Program-made: the position numbers and the translations under genes
In this document: positions 28,642 through 35,668 of the stretch, piece after piece
How positions within the stretch are numbered: the stretch's first letter is position 1
How the letters are laid out: each line of letters opens with the position of its first letter
Notes under the pieces: generated by a model
Database searches by the model: none
Seen by the model: the letters and a program-made list of their open reading frames with translations, nothing else
What the model was told of the DNA's origin: nothing
From: Thermus brockianus
GTDB taxonomy: Bacteria > Deinococcota > Deinococci > Deinococcales > Thermaceae
Assembly (NCBI RefSeq): GCF_021462505.1
Contig: NZ_JAKEDV010000004.1
Location: 62,001-126,000, forward strand
DNA length: 64,000 nucleotides
Direction of reading: 5' to 3'

Positions 28642-29577
28642 GTGCTGGTGCGCCCCGCCCTCCTCCCCACCTGGCCGCCCGCTCCCCGGGACCTCTTCGG
28701 GCGGGAAGGCCCCTTGGCCTTGGAGATCGGCTTTGGGGATGGGCGCTTCACCCTGGAGTACGCCCTGGCCCGTCCGGGTTGGCTCGTCCTGGGGGCCGAG
28801 GTTTCGGCGGCGAGCGTCCTCAGGGCCTACAGGAGGATGCGCCGCTTTGGTGTGGAAAACGTGCGCCTTTATCACGGGGAAGGCCCCTTCGCCCTAAGGA
28901 ACCTGGTGCCCCCGGGAAGCCTGCAGGAAGTCATCGTGAACTTCCCCGACCCCTGGCCCAAGAAGCGGCACCAGGAAAGGCGCCTTCTCCAGGAAGGCTT
29001 TTTCCGCAGGCTTTCCACCCGGCTTCGGGAAGGGGGAAGCCTCCTCCTCACCACGGACCACGAGGCGTACTTCCGCTTCGCCCTCGAGGAGGCGGCCAAG
29101 ACGGGGCTTTACCGGGTGGAGGTGAAGCCGCCCCCCGAGGCCCACCTGAGGACCAAGTACGCCCTCAAGTGGCGGGAAGCGGGGCGCCCCTTCTTCCACG
29201 CCGTCTTCACCAAGGTGGGGGAGGACCCCACCCCTTGGCCCCCCATAAGGAGGTACGCTGTGGCCCACGCCCTCTTGGAAGGAAGCCTGCCCGAGGCCCT
29301 GGAGCTAGGGAAAACCCCCGTGCCGGTGCCGGGCGGGGTGGCGGTGTTTTTGGAAACCGCAAAGGGAGAAAAGGGGTTTTATGTCCTCACCCACCTCGAG
29401 GAGGAGGACCTCACCCAAGACCTCCTCCTGGAGGTGCGGCCAAGCGCCCACGGCGTCTACGCCGGGGTGAGCCGCTTTGGAAGCCCCCTCATCACCGAGG
29501 GGGTGAAAGGGGCGGTGCGGGCCCTGGTGGAAAGGCTAAAGGCCCTGGGGCTCAAGGTGGTCCAGGACCACACCTAG
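28642..29577 (+). CDS. trmB: tRNA (guanine-N7-)-methyltransferase TrmB with C-terminal extension
   Basis: A 311-residue SAM-dependent enzyme that makes m7G46 in the tRNA variable loop. Residues 20-195 hold the catalytic domain: [16 protein letters not shown] (SAM loop), [17 protein letters not shown] (the DPWPKKRH hallmark) and LTTDHEAYF. From about residue 200 the protein adds over 100 residues not present in E. coli TrmB (about 239 residues in total), ending QDHT. m7G46 is important for tRNA stability at high temperature in T. thermophilus. GTG start fixed by the TATAAT box 8 nt upstream. Confidence 0.9.
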   Translation: MLVRPALLPTWPPAPRDLFGREGPLALEIGFGDGRFTLEYALARPGWLVLGAEVSAASVLRAYRRMRRFGVENVRLYHGEGPFALRNLVPPGSLQEVIVNFPDPWPKKRHQERRLLQEGFFRRLSTRLREGGSLLLTTDHEAYFRFALEEAAKTGLYRVEVKPPPEAHLRTKYALKWREAGRPFFHAVFTKVGEDPTPWPPIRRYAVAHALLEGSLPEALELGKTPVPVPGGVAVFLETAKGEKGFYVLTHLEEEDLTQDLLLEVRPSAHGVYAGVSRFGSPLITEGVKGAVRALVERLKALGLKVVQDHT

Positions 29578-29585
29578 GCCCCGGG

Positions 29586-29591
29586 TAAGAT
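29586..29591 (+). promoter_or_regulatory. -10 box of the C-S lyase gene
   Basis: TAAGAT, 6 nt before the ATG at 29598. Confidence 0.4.
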
Positions 29592-29597
29592 AAACCC

Positions 29598-30680
29598 ATG
29601 ACGCTACCGCCCCGCAAGGACTCCCTGAAGTGGAGCGCCTACCCCGAGGACGTGTTGCCCCTGTGGGTTGCGGACATGGACTTCCCCGTGGCCGAGCCCA
29701 TCGTGCGGGCCCTGAAGGAGCGGGCGGAGGGGTTTTTGGGCTATCCGCCCCGGGAAGGGGACCCCGAGCTCAAGGCCCTCCTCCTGGAACAGACGGGCCT
29801 GCAAGGGGAGGTGGCCTTCATGCCCGGGGTGGTGGTGGGGCTTTACGCCGCCGTGGCCGCCTTCACCGCCCCTGGCCAAGGGGTCTTGACCCAGCTTCCC
29901 ATCTACCCCCCCTTCCTCGCCGCCATCCGCGAGCAGAAGCGCACCCTTCTCGCCAACCCCTTGCGGGAAACGGAGGAGGGCTACCGCCTGGACCTTCCCG
30001 GCCTAGAGCGCCTCGCCTTCGCCAGCCGCCTCCTCCTCTTCTGCCACCCGCAAAACCCCACGGGCCGGGTCTTCACCGAGGAGGAGCTTGCCGCCCTCGC
30101 CGCCATCGCCCGCAGGCACGACCTCATCGTGGTTTCCGACGAGCTCCACGCCCCCCTCACCTACGAAAGGCCCCACGTGCCCCTGGCCCGCTTCCTCCCC
30201 GAGCGCACCCTCACCCTCCTGGGCCCGGGCAAGGCCTACAACCTGGCGGGGCTACCCCTGGGGGCCGTGGTGGGGCCCAAGCCCCTGGTGGAGGCCCTGA
30301 AGCGCCACCTCCCCCATACCTTCCCCAACGTCTTGGCCATGGCCGCCTGGAAGGCGGCCTTGCGGGAAGGGGAGCCCTGGCTCCGGGAAATCCTCGCCCG
30401 CCTTAAGGCCAACCGGGAGCGGGTGGCGGCCTGGGCCAGGCGGGTGGGCCTAGGGCACTTCCCCCCTGAGGGCACCTACCTGGCCTGGATAAAGACGGAA
30501 ATCCCCAAGGCCGCCGCCTTTTTCCTCCAGGAGGCCCGGGTGGCGCTAAACCCCGGGGAGAGCTTCGGGGAAGGGTACGACCGGTACGTGCGCCTCAACT
30601 TCGCCACCTACCCCGAGGTGTTGGAAGAGGCCCTAAGGCGCCTGGAAGGGGCCTTGAAAGCTAAAAACCCCCAGGACTAG
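29598..30680 (+). CDS. PLP-dependent C-S lyase (PatB/MalY-like)
   Basis: A 360-residue fold-type I PLP enzyme of the cystathionine beta-lyase / aminotransferase class. Seen: [16 protein letters not shown] at the start, [16 protein letters not shown], Asp181 in [12 protein letters not shown] (binds the pyridine N), PLP-linking Lys212 in [16 protein letters not shown], and YVRLNFA with the substrate-binding Arg. MalY/PatB proteins cleave cystathionine or cysteine conjugates to ammonia, pyruvate and a thiol. A plain aminotransferase role is the alternative. The TAG stop sits in the loop of the convergent Hsp20 terminator. Confidence 0.85.
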   Translation: MTLPPRKDSLKWSAYPEDVLPLWVADMDFPVAEPIVRALKERAEGFLGYPPREGDPELKALLLEQTGLQGEVAFMPGVVVGLYAAVAAFTAPGQGVLTQLPIYPPFLAAIREQKRTLLANPLRETEEGYRLDLPGLERLAFASRLLLFCHPQNPTGRVFTEEELAALAAIARRHDLIVVSDELHAPLTYERPHVPLARFLPERTLTLLGPGKAYNLAGLPLGAVVGPKPLVEALKRHLPHTFPNVLAMAAWKAALREGEPWLREILARLKANRERVAAWARRVGLGHFPPEGTYLAWIKTEIPKAAAFFLQEARVALNPGESFGEGYDRYVRLNFATYPEVLEEALRRLEGALKAKNPQD

Positions 30681-30690
30681 CCTGGGGGTT
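30663..30690 (-). terminator. Terminator of hsp20
   Basis: Minus strand: AACCCCCAGG, 5-nt loop, CCTGGGGGTT, then TTTAG (five T in all with the stem end). The T-tract faces the minus strand, so it serves hsp20. The C-S lyase stop codon lies in its loop. Confidence 0.85.
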
Positions 30691-30704
30691 AGCCCTTTAG
30701 GCCC

Positions 30705-31169
30705 TTACTGGACCACCTGGATGGGGATCCGCTTGGCCCGGGCCTCCGCCACCTTGGGCAGGGTGAGCCGGAGGATGCCGTGGCGGAACTCCGCCTTGGC
30801 CTCGTCCCCCTTGACCTCCACGGGCAGGGTAAAGGTGCGCACGAAGGAGCCGTGGGGGATCTCCTGGAGGTAGTAGCGGCGCACCCCCACGTCCTGGGCC
30901 GGCTTCACCTGGCCCCGGACGGTGAGCTTGTTGCCCTCGAGGCTCACCTCCAGGTCCTCGGGGGCAAGGCCCGGCACCGCCATCTCCAGGACCAGGGCCT
31001 CGTCCGTCTCGTAGAGGTCCGCGGGGGCCACGTAGGCCACAGCGGGCCGGCCCAAGTCGCCCAAGACCTCCTCAAAGAGCCGGTTGGCCTCTTCCAGGAG
31101 GGAGAAGGGGCCCCAGGTCCTAAAGGGCGTGATCTCCAGAGGGCGAGCGTCCCTACGCACCAGGGCCAT
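30705..31169 (-). CDS. Hsp20/alpha-crystallin small heat-shock protein
   Basis: A 154-residue holdase chaperone that binds unfolding proteins without ATP and forms oligomers. The alpha-crystallin domain spans about residues 45-140: PADLYETDEALVLEMAVPGLAPEDLEVSLEGNKLTVRG, then FVRTFTLPVEV and the A-x-x-x-NGVL-equivalent AEFRHGILRLTLPK. The C-terminal RIPIQ is the I-x-I anchor used in oligomer assembly. I use the ATG at 31169, 8 nt after GGAGG. A strong sigma-A promoter and a dedicated terminator make it a single-gene unit. Confidence 0.94.
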   Translation of the reverse strand: MALVRRDARPLEITPFRTWGPFSLLEEANRLFEEVLGDLGRPAVAYVAPADLYETDEALVLEMAVPGLAPEDLEVSLEGNKLTVRGQVKPAQDVGVRRYYLQEIPHGSFVRTFTLPVEVKGDEAKAEFRHGILRLTLPKVAEARAKRIPIQVVQ

Positions 31170-31189
31170 ACGCATCACCTCCGATTACG

Positions 31190-31218
31190 CTTATATCACC
31201 TGCGCCTCCTTTTGTCAA
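31190..31218 (-). promoter_or_regulatory. Sigma-A promoter of hsp20
   Basis: Minus strand -35 TTGACA (31213-31218), 17-bp spacer, -10 TATAAG (31190-31195); near consensus. Unlike most promoters here, it leaves a leader with a full Shine-Dalgarno (GGAGGTG). No CIRCE-type repeat is seen. Confidence 0.85.
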
Positions 31219-31254
31219 GTATCCTCATCCGGAAGCGCCTACCCTTGCGTCCCC

Positions 31255-31260
31255 TATAAT
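31255..31260 (+). promoter_or_regulatory. -10 box of the rhodanese gene
   Basis: TATAAT, 7 nt before the ATG at 31268; leaderless transcript expected. Confidence 0.55.
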
Positions 31261-31267
31261 CAAGGGC

Positions 31268-31960
31268 ATGAAGCTTCCCCAAGGCGCCGTTTTGGTGGAC
31301 ACCCGACCCCGGGCCGCCTACGAGGCGGGGCACCTGCCGGGGGCCCGCCACCTGGACCTCTCCGCCCCCCGGCTCCGCCTGCGGGAGGAGGCGGAGCTGA
31401 AAGCGCTGGAGGCGGGCCTCACCGAGCTTTTCCAAAGCCTCGGCCTCCAAAGCCCCGTGGTCCTCTACGATGAGGGCCTCACCAGCCGGCTTTGCCGCAC
31501 CGCCTTCTTCCTGGGCCTGGGGGGCCTCGAGGTGGAGCTCTGGACCGAGGGGTGGGAGCCCTACGCCACGGAAACGGAGGAACCCAAACCCGAGCGCACC
31601 CAGGTGGAGGCCCGCCTAAGGCGGGACTGGCTCCTCACCGCCGACGAGGCCGCCCGCCACCCCCTCCTCCTGGACGTGCGAAGCCCCGAGGAGTATCAGG
31701 GGAAGGTCCACCCCCCCTGCTGCCCCCGGGGCGGGCGCATCCCCGGAAGCCGGAACGTTCCCCTAGAGCACTTCCTCAACCCTGAAGGCCTTCTAGAGCG
31801 GCTCGGCCTGGAGCCCGGGCAGGAGGTGGGGGTCTACTGCCACTCCGGGGCCCGGAGCGCCGTGGCCTTCTTCGTCCTGCGGAGCCTGGGGGTAAGGGCC
31901 CAGAACTACCTGGGCTCCATGCACGAGTGGCTGCAGGAGGGGCTACCCACGGAACCATGA
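31268..31960 (+). CDS. Two-domain rhodanese sulfurtransferase
   Basis: A 230-residue protein with two rhodanese domains (about 1-105 and 115-230). The C-terminal domain has the active persulfide loop CHSGARSA in VGVYCHSGARSAVAFFVL and LLLDVRSPEEYQG. The N-terminal domain keeps VLVDTRPRAAYEAGHLPGA but has a Cys in LCRTAFFLG rather than a full loop, so it is probably structural. It moves sulfur from a donor such as thiosulfate or 3-mercaptopyruvate. A CCPRGG insertion precedes GRIPGSRNVPLEHF, as in some bacterial TSTs. It overlaps the MBL gene as ATGA, hinting at linked sulfur chemistry. Confidence 0.9.
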   Translation: MKLPQGAVLVDTRPRAAYEAGHLPGARHLDLSAPRLRLREEAELKALEAGLTELFQSLGLQSPVVLYDEGLTSRLCRTAFFLGLGGLEVELWTEGWEPYATETEEPKPERTQVEARLRRDWLLTADEAARHPLLLDVRSPEEYQGKVHPPCCPRGGRIPGSRNVPLEHFLNPEGLLERLGLEPGQEVGVYCHSGARSAVAFFVLRSLGVRAQNYLGSMHEWLQEGLPTEP

Positions 31961-32580
31961 GGGCCCACCGCCTGGTCCTAGGCCCCTTGGCGGCGAACGC
32001 CTACCTGGTGGAAACCCCCGAGGGGGCGGTCCTCATAGACCCGGGGGACGAGCCCGAGAGGATCCTGGCCCTCCTCGCCCAAACGGGCCTCGCCCCAAAG
32101 GCCATCCTCCTCACCCACGCCCACTTTGACCACGTGGGGGCCGTGGCCCCCTTGGTGGCCGCCTTTGGCCTACCCGTCTACCTCCACCCCCTGGACCTTC
32201 CCCTTTACGAGCGGGCGGCGGAAGCGGCGCAAGCCTGGGGCTTCGCCATCCCCAAACCCCCCTTGCCCGTGGAGCCCCTGGCGGAGGGGATGGAGCTTTT
32301 TGGCCTCCAGGTCCTCCACCTCCCCGGGCATAGCCCTGGGCACGTGGCCTTCCTGGACCCCAAAGGCCAAGCGGTCTTTTCCGGGGACCTCCTCTTCCGG
32401 GGAAGCATCGGCCGCTACGACCTTCCCGGAGCCGACCCCCAGGCCCTCTTCGCCTCCCTAAAGCGCCTTCTCGCCCTTCCCCCGGACACCCAGGTCCACC
32501 CGGGGCACGGGCCCTCCACCACCCTGGGCCTCGAGGCCCGCACGAACCCCTTCCTCACGGGGTTAGAATGGGAAGCGTGA
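31957..32580 (+). CDS. Glyoxalase II-like MBL-fold hydrolase
   Basis: A 207-residue metallo-hydrolase with THAHFDHVG (HxHxDH), LPGHSPGHVAF, GDLLFRGSIGRYD and HPGHGPSTTLG. This set, including the GxxGR(Y/x)D loop, is typical of the glyoxalase II / persulfide dioxygenase / YcbL group. Glyoxalase II hydrolyses S-lactoyl-thiols; coupling by ATGA to a rhodanese makes persulfide or thiol-ester handling plausible. A homologue of this small MBL protein has been studied in T. thermophilus as I recall. The start ATG at 31957 is set by the overlap. Confidence 0.87.
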   Translation: MRAHRLVLGPLAANAYLVETPEGAVLIDPGDEPERILALLAQTGLAPKAILLTHAHFDHVGAVAPLVAAFGLPVYLHPLDLPLYERAAEAAQAWGFAIPKPPLPVEPLAEGMELFGLQVLHLPGHSPGHVAFLDPKGQAVFSGDLLFRGSIGRYDLPGADPQALFASLKRLLALPPDTQVHPGHGPSTTLGLEARTNPFLTGLEWEA

Positions 32581-33323
32581 ACGGGCCGGACGCTCCCCAC
32601 AGGGGACAACATGAGGCGCTCAAGGCCCTCTTCGGGCTCCAAGAGAAGGATTTGGAAATAGATAGGCTCCAGCAAGAAGCGGAAAGCCTCCCCGAGGAGT
32701 TGCTTTCCGTAAAGTCCCAGGTGGAAGCCCTGGAAAGGGAACTGGAGGACCTGCTGGAGCGCCAGGCGGAGCTACGGAAGGAGTACAACCGCCACAGCCT
32801 GGACATAGAGGACCTCACCGCCAAGGAAAAGCAGGCGGAGGCCGAGCAGCGCCAAGCGCAAAGCGCCCGGGAGCAGACCCAGTACGAGAACCGCATCCAG
32901 CAGATCAAGGACCGCATCCGCGAGCTCCTGGAGCTCTCCACCCCCATCATGGAGGCCATGGAGAACCTGGAGGCCGAGATCGCCCGCTTGGAAGCCGAGC
33001 TCGCCCAGCTTAGGCCCAGGCTGGAGGAACTCCTGGAGGCCAATCGGGTGCGGGTGGAAGCCCTTAAGGCGGAAATACAGGCCAGGCTAGAGGAACGGGC
33101 GGCCTTGGCCCAAGGCATCCCCGCCCCCGTCCTCAAGGAGTACGAGGCCATCCGCCGGGCCCGCAAGGGCATGGGGATCGTGCGCATGGCCCGGCAGGGC
33201 CAGGTCTTCCGCTGCGAGGGGTGCAACGTGGTCCTCCCCACCCACGTGGCGCAAAAGGTGATCCAGGGGCAGCTCACCCGCTGCCCCTCCTGCGGCCGCC
33301 TCCTCTGGAAAGGGGAGGCCTAG
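32568..33323 (+). CDS. Coiled-coil protein with C-terminal C4 zinc ribbon
   Basis: A 251-residue protein. Residues 20-185 are almost wholly helical heptads rich in E, L, Q, R (for example LERELEDLLERQAELRKEY and LEAEIARLEAELAQLRPRLEELL), forming a long antiparallel coiled coil. The end carries a C4 zinc ribbon: CEGCNVVLP and CPSCGRLLW. This is the architecture of the C4-type zinc-ribbon family (CT398/CdsZ-like), found in most bacteria and linked to flagellar or secretion export in some, nucleic-acid binding in others. The ATG at 32568 overlaps the MBL gene by 13 bp; a GTG three codons later is possible. Confidence 0.85.
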   Translation: MGSVNGPDAPHRGQHEALKALFGLQEKDLEIDRLQQEAESLPEELLSVKSQVEALERELEDLLERQAELRKEYNRHSLDIEDLTAKEKQAEAEQRQAQSAREQTQYENRIQQIKDRIRELLELSTPIMEAMENLEAEIARLEAELAQLRPRLEELLEANRVRVEALKAEIQARLEERAALAQGIPAPVLKEYEAIRRARKGMGIVRMARQGQVFRCEGCNVVLPTHVAQKVIQGQLTRCPSCGRLLWKGEA

Positions 33324-33748
33324 ACCAGCCTGGCCTGAAGGGTAATCTCCTTCACCGCCGCCAGAGCCCGGGAGACGGGGCAGCCTTCCTTGGCCGCCTG
33401 GGCGATCTCTTGGAACTTCTCGGGACTAATCCCGGGCACCTCCGCCTCGGTCAAGAGCTCAATCCGGGTGAGGGTGGGCTTTCCTTCCACCATCTCCAGG
33501 TGCACCCGGGCCTCGGTGGAAACCCGCTTGGGGGGGAAGCCCTCCCGCTCCAGGCTGGCGGCCAAGGCCATGGAGAAGCAACCCGCATGGGCTGCGGCGA
33601 TGAGCTCTTCCGGGTTCGTGCCCTCCCCCTCCTCAAAGCGCGAGGGGAAGGAATAGGGCCCCTCAAAGGCCTGGCTCTGGAGCCGCATGATACCCTTGCC
33701 CTGACGGAGACCGCCTTCCCATACCGCATTCGCTTGGCGCACCGGCAT
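33320..33748 (-). CDS. osmC: OsmC-family thiol peroxidase
   Basis: A 142-residue peroxidase that reduces organic hydroperoxides by a Cys pair. Seen: the redox Cys57 in AAHAGCFSMALAA with the preceding TNPEELI, and Cys123 in KEGCPVSRALA. Length is that of the OsmC subgroup rather than Ohr. Its start ATG follows GGAGGTAAAGCT. It converges with the zinc-ribbon gene (4-bp overlap) and is divergent from the metalloenzyme gene. The gene order MBL, ribbon, OsmC, FbpA agrees with T. thermophilus as I remember it. Confidence 0.93.
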   Translation of the reverse strand: MPVRQANAVWEGGLRQGKGIMRLQSQAFEGPYSFPSRFEEGEGTNPEELIAAAHAGCFSMALAASLEREGFPPKRVSTEARVHLEMVEGKPTLTRIELLTEAEVPGISPEKFQEIAQAAKEGCPVSRALAAVKEITLQARLV

Positions 33749-33810
33749 AGCTTTACCTCCGGTTCCAGAATACCCAAATCCCCCAAGCCCATAGAAAGGC
33801 AAAGCACCTT

Positions 33811-33816
33811 TACACT
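33811..33816 (+). promoter_or_regulatory. -10 box of the metalloenzyme gene
   Basis: TACACT, 6 nt before the GTG at 33823; leaderless. Confidence 0.45.
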
Positions 33817-33822
33817 GGCCTT

Positions 33823-34599
33823 GTGCTCTTCCTCTTCGTGGACGGCCTGGGGCTCGGGGAAGCGCTAGAAGGCCTCTTCCCCCTCCTTTTGGAGCTTTCC
33901 CCTAAGCCCCTGGACGCCACCTTGGGGGTGGAGGGCCTCCCCCAGTCGGGCACGGGGCAGACCACCCTCCTCACCGGGGTCAACGCCGCCCAGCTCCTCG
34001 GCCACCACCAGGGGCCCTTCCCTAGCCCCAGGCTTAGACCCCTCCTCCGGCGAAGCCTTTACGCCTGGGCTAAAGAGGCGGGCCTAAAGGTCCTCCACGC
34101 CAACGCCTACCGGCCGGAATACCTCAGGCGGGCCACGGAAGGGAGGCGGCTTCTCCTTTCCGCCTTCGCCCAGGCGGCAAGCCTGGCGGGCCTCCCCCTC
34201 CTCCCCTTAGGCCACCCCTTGGCCCTTCCCCCCGCCTTCTGGGCAGATCCCTACGGCATGGGCGCGCGGGCGGCCAGCCTGTCCCGGGCCTTTGACCTCG
34301 TGGTCCTGGAATACTGGGCTTTGGACCTGGCGGCCCACCGCGCCCCCGAAACGTTAGGGGAGCGCTTTCGGGAGCTATCCCGCTTCCTAGAAGGCTTTCT
34401 GGCCGAAGGGGGCGAGCTTCTCCTTACCTCGGACCACGGCAACGCCGAAGAGCCCTGGCACCCCAGGCACACCCGAAACCCCGTGCCCCTGGTCTACTCG
34501 GGGGAAGCCCCCTTCTGGCCGCAGGACCTGGCGGGGGTCCTTCCCTGGTTGCAAGTGATTATCGCTTTTAAACTTAGAAAATCCGACCGGAATACTTGA
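33823..34599 (+). CDS. Metalloenzyme of the alkaline phosphatase superfamily (PGM-like)
   Basis: A 258-residue protein with the superfamily's metal-binding ends: LFLFVDGLGLGE with the first Asp, GQTTLLTG with the nucleophile Thr/Ser position, VVLEYWALDLAAHR, and TSDHGNAEEPWHPRHTRNPVPLVY with Asp-His and the later His. This is the compact form seen in cofactor-independent phosphoglycerate mutase-like and phosphopentomutase-like enzymes; the substrate is unknown. The last 15 residues (from VIIAFKLRKSDRNT) come from unusually A+T-rich DNA and look unlike the rest, perhaps after a recombination at the 3' end. Confidence 0.75.
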   Translation: MLFLFVDGLGLGEALEGLFPLLLELSPKPLDATLGVEGLPQSGTGQTTLLTGVNAAQLLGHHQGPFPSPRLRPLLRRSLYAWAKEAGLKVLHANAYRPEYLRRATEGRRLLLSAFAQAASLAGLPLLPLGHPLALPPAFWADPYGMGARAASLSRAFDLVVLEYWALDLAAHRAPETLGERFRELSRFLEGFLAEGGELLLTSDHGNAEEPWHPRHTRNPVPLVYSGEAPFWPQDLAGVLPWLQVIIAFKLRKSDRNT

Positions 34600-34624
34600 C
34601 TTTATAGCTCACCCCCCTTAGAGT
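34596..34624 (+). promoter_or_regulatory. Promoter of fbpABC
   Basis: -35 TTGACT (34596-34601), 17-bp spacer, -10 TAGAGT (34619-34624). The -35 overlaps the stop region of the metalloenzyme gene. Confidence 0.7.
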
Positions 34625-34632
34625 GGTTCCCC

Positions 34633-34648
34633 GAGAGGGCGCCCTCTC
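34633..34648 (+). promoter_or_regulatory. 16-bp perfect palindrome in the fbpA leader (candidate operator or hairpin)
   Basis: GAGAGGGC followed at once by GCCCTCTC, starting 9 bp after the -10 box and ending 5 bp before the Shine-Dalgarno. Its place over the transcription start fits a repressor site for an iron importer. It does not match the Fur box, and no regulator is adjacent. It could also fold as a 6-bp hairpin in RNA. Confidence 0.5.
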
Positions 34649-34663
34649 CTTTTGGAGGTAACC

Positions 34664-35665
34664 ATGGTGCGGAGAAGTTTCCTCGTAGGTCTCCTTGGCT
34701 TGGCAGGCCTTGGTTTAGGCTTGGCTCAGCAACAAACCCTTACGATTTACTCTGGCCGGGGTGAAAGCTTAGTGGGTCCCCTGGTGCAGCAGTTCCAGCG
34801 GGAAACCGGCATCCGCGTCCAGGTTCGCTACGGATCCGACGCCCAAATCCTTGCGGCCCTCCAAGAGGAAGGGAGCCGGTCTCCGGCAGACGTGGTCTGG
34901 CTAAACACATCCGGCGCCTTAGGCCGTGCTGCCGCCTTAAACCTCCTCCGCCCTCTAAGCGAGAACCTCCTCAAGCGGCCGGTGGGCTTCATCCCCGCTT
35001 CCAAGCGGTGGGTACCCGTAACCGTGCGCCTTCGGGTCTTGGCTTATAACCCCCAAAAGTTCAAGCCTGAGGAGTTGCCTCAAAGCCTTCTAGACCTACC
35101 CCGCTTTGTCCAGGAAAAGGGTCTTCAGGGGAGGATAGGTTGGACCCCCACCTACTCTAGCTTCCAGGACATGGTGGCTGCCATTATCCTCCTCCATGGG
35201 GAGCAGGCAGCACGCCAATGGCTCACCGCTTTTAAGGCCCTTAACCCCAAAAGCTACGGCTCCTCTAACGTAGCCATGGTGGACGCCATCCGGGCTGGAG
35301 AAATTGACCTCGCCTCCACCAACCACTACTACGTGGTACGCTTCCAACGGGCAGGCTTTCAGGTGGGCATGGCATCTTTCCGGGACGGAGATGTAGGGAA
35401 TCTCGCCCTGGTGACGGGTGCGGGCATCCACCGCAACAGCCGCAACCTGAGCGCTGCCACCCGCTTCCTCACCTACCTCCTCTCCCCGAAGGGACAGCAG
35501 TACTTCGTGGGCAACATCGGTGAGTACCCCGTGGTTCAGGACGTGGTTCCTGACCCCAGGCTCCTGCCCCTGGAAGAGGCACTCAAGAAGACGCCAAACC
35601 TGGACTTTGAGAAGCTTCCCCTGGAACAGGCGCTGCAGCTCATGCGCGAACTGGGTATCCTCTAG
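34664..35665 (+). CDS. fbpA: Iron(III) ABC transporter, periplasmic binding protein
   Basis: A 333-residue secreted protein that captures Fe3+ for import. Residues 1-24 are a signal peptide ending LGLAQ. LTIYSGRGESLVGPLVQQFQRETGIRVQVRYG is the ferric-binding family start, and NHYYVVRF supplies the adjacent Tyr pair that ligates iron. ATG 34664 follows GGAGGTAACC. Codons here include many A/T-ending triplets (GTA, GGT, CTT, TTA, CAA), rare in the neighbouring genes, suggesting the gene was acquired from a lower-GC relative. Confidence 0.93.
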   Translation: MVRRSFLVGLLGLAGLGLGLAQQQTLTIYSGRGESLVGPLVQQFQRETGIRVQVRYGSDAQILAALQEEGSRSPADVVWLNTSGALGRAAALNLLRPLSENLLKRPVGFIPASKRWVPVTVRLRVLAYNPQKFKPEELPQSLLDLPRFVQEKGLQGRIGWTPTYSSFQDMVAAIILLHGEQAARQWLTAFKALNPKSYGSSNVAMVDAIRAGEIDLASTNHYYVVRFQRAGFQVGMASFRDGDVGNLALVTGAGIHRNSRNLSAATRFLTYLLSPKGQQYFVGNIGEYPVVQDVVPDPRLLPLEEALKKTPNLDFEKLPLEQALQLMRELGIL

Positions 35666-35668
35666 ACC

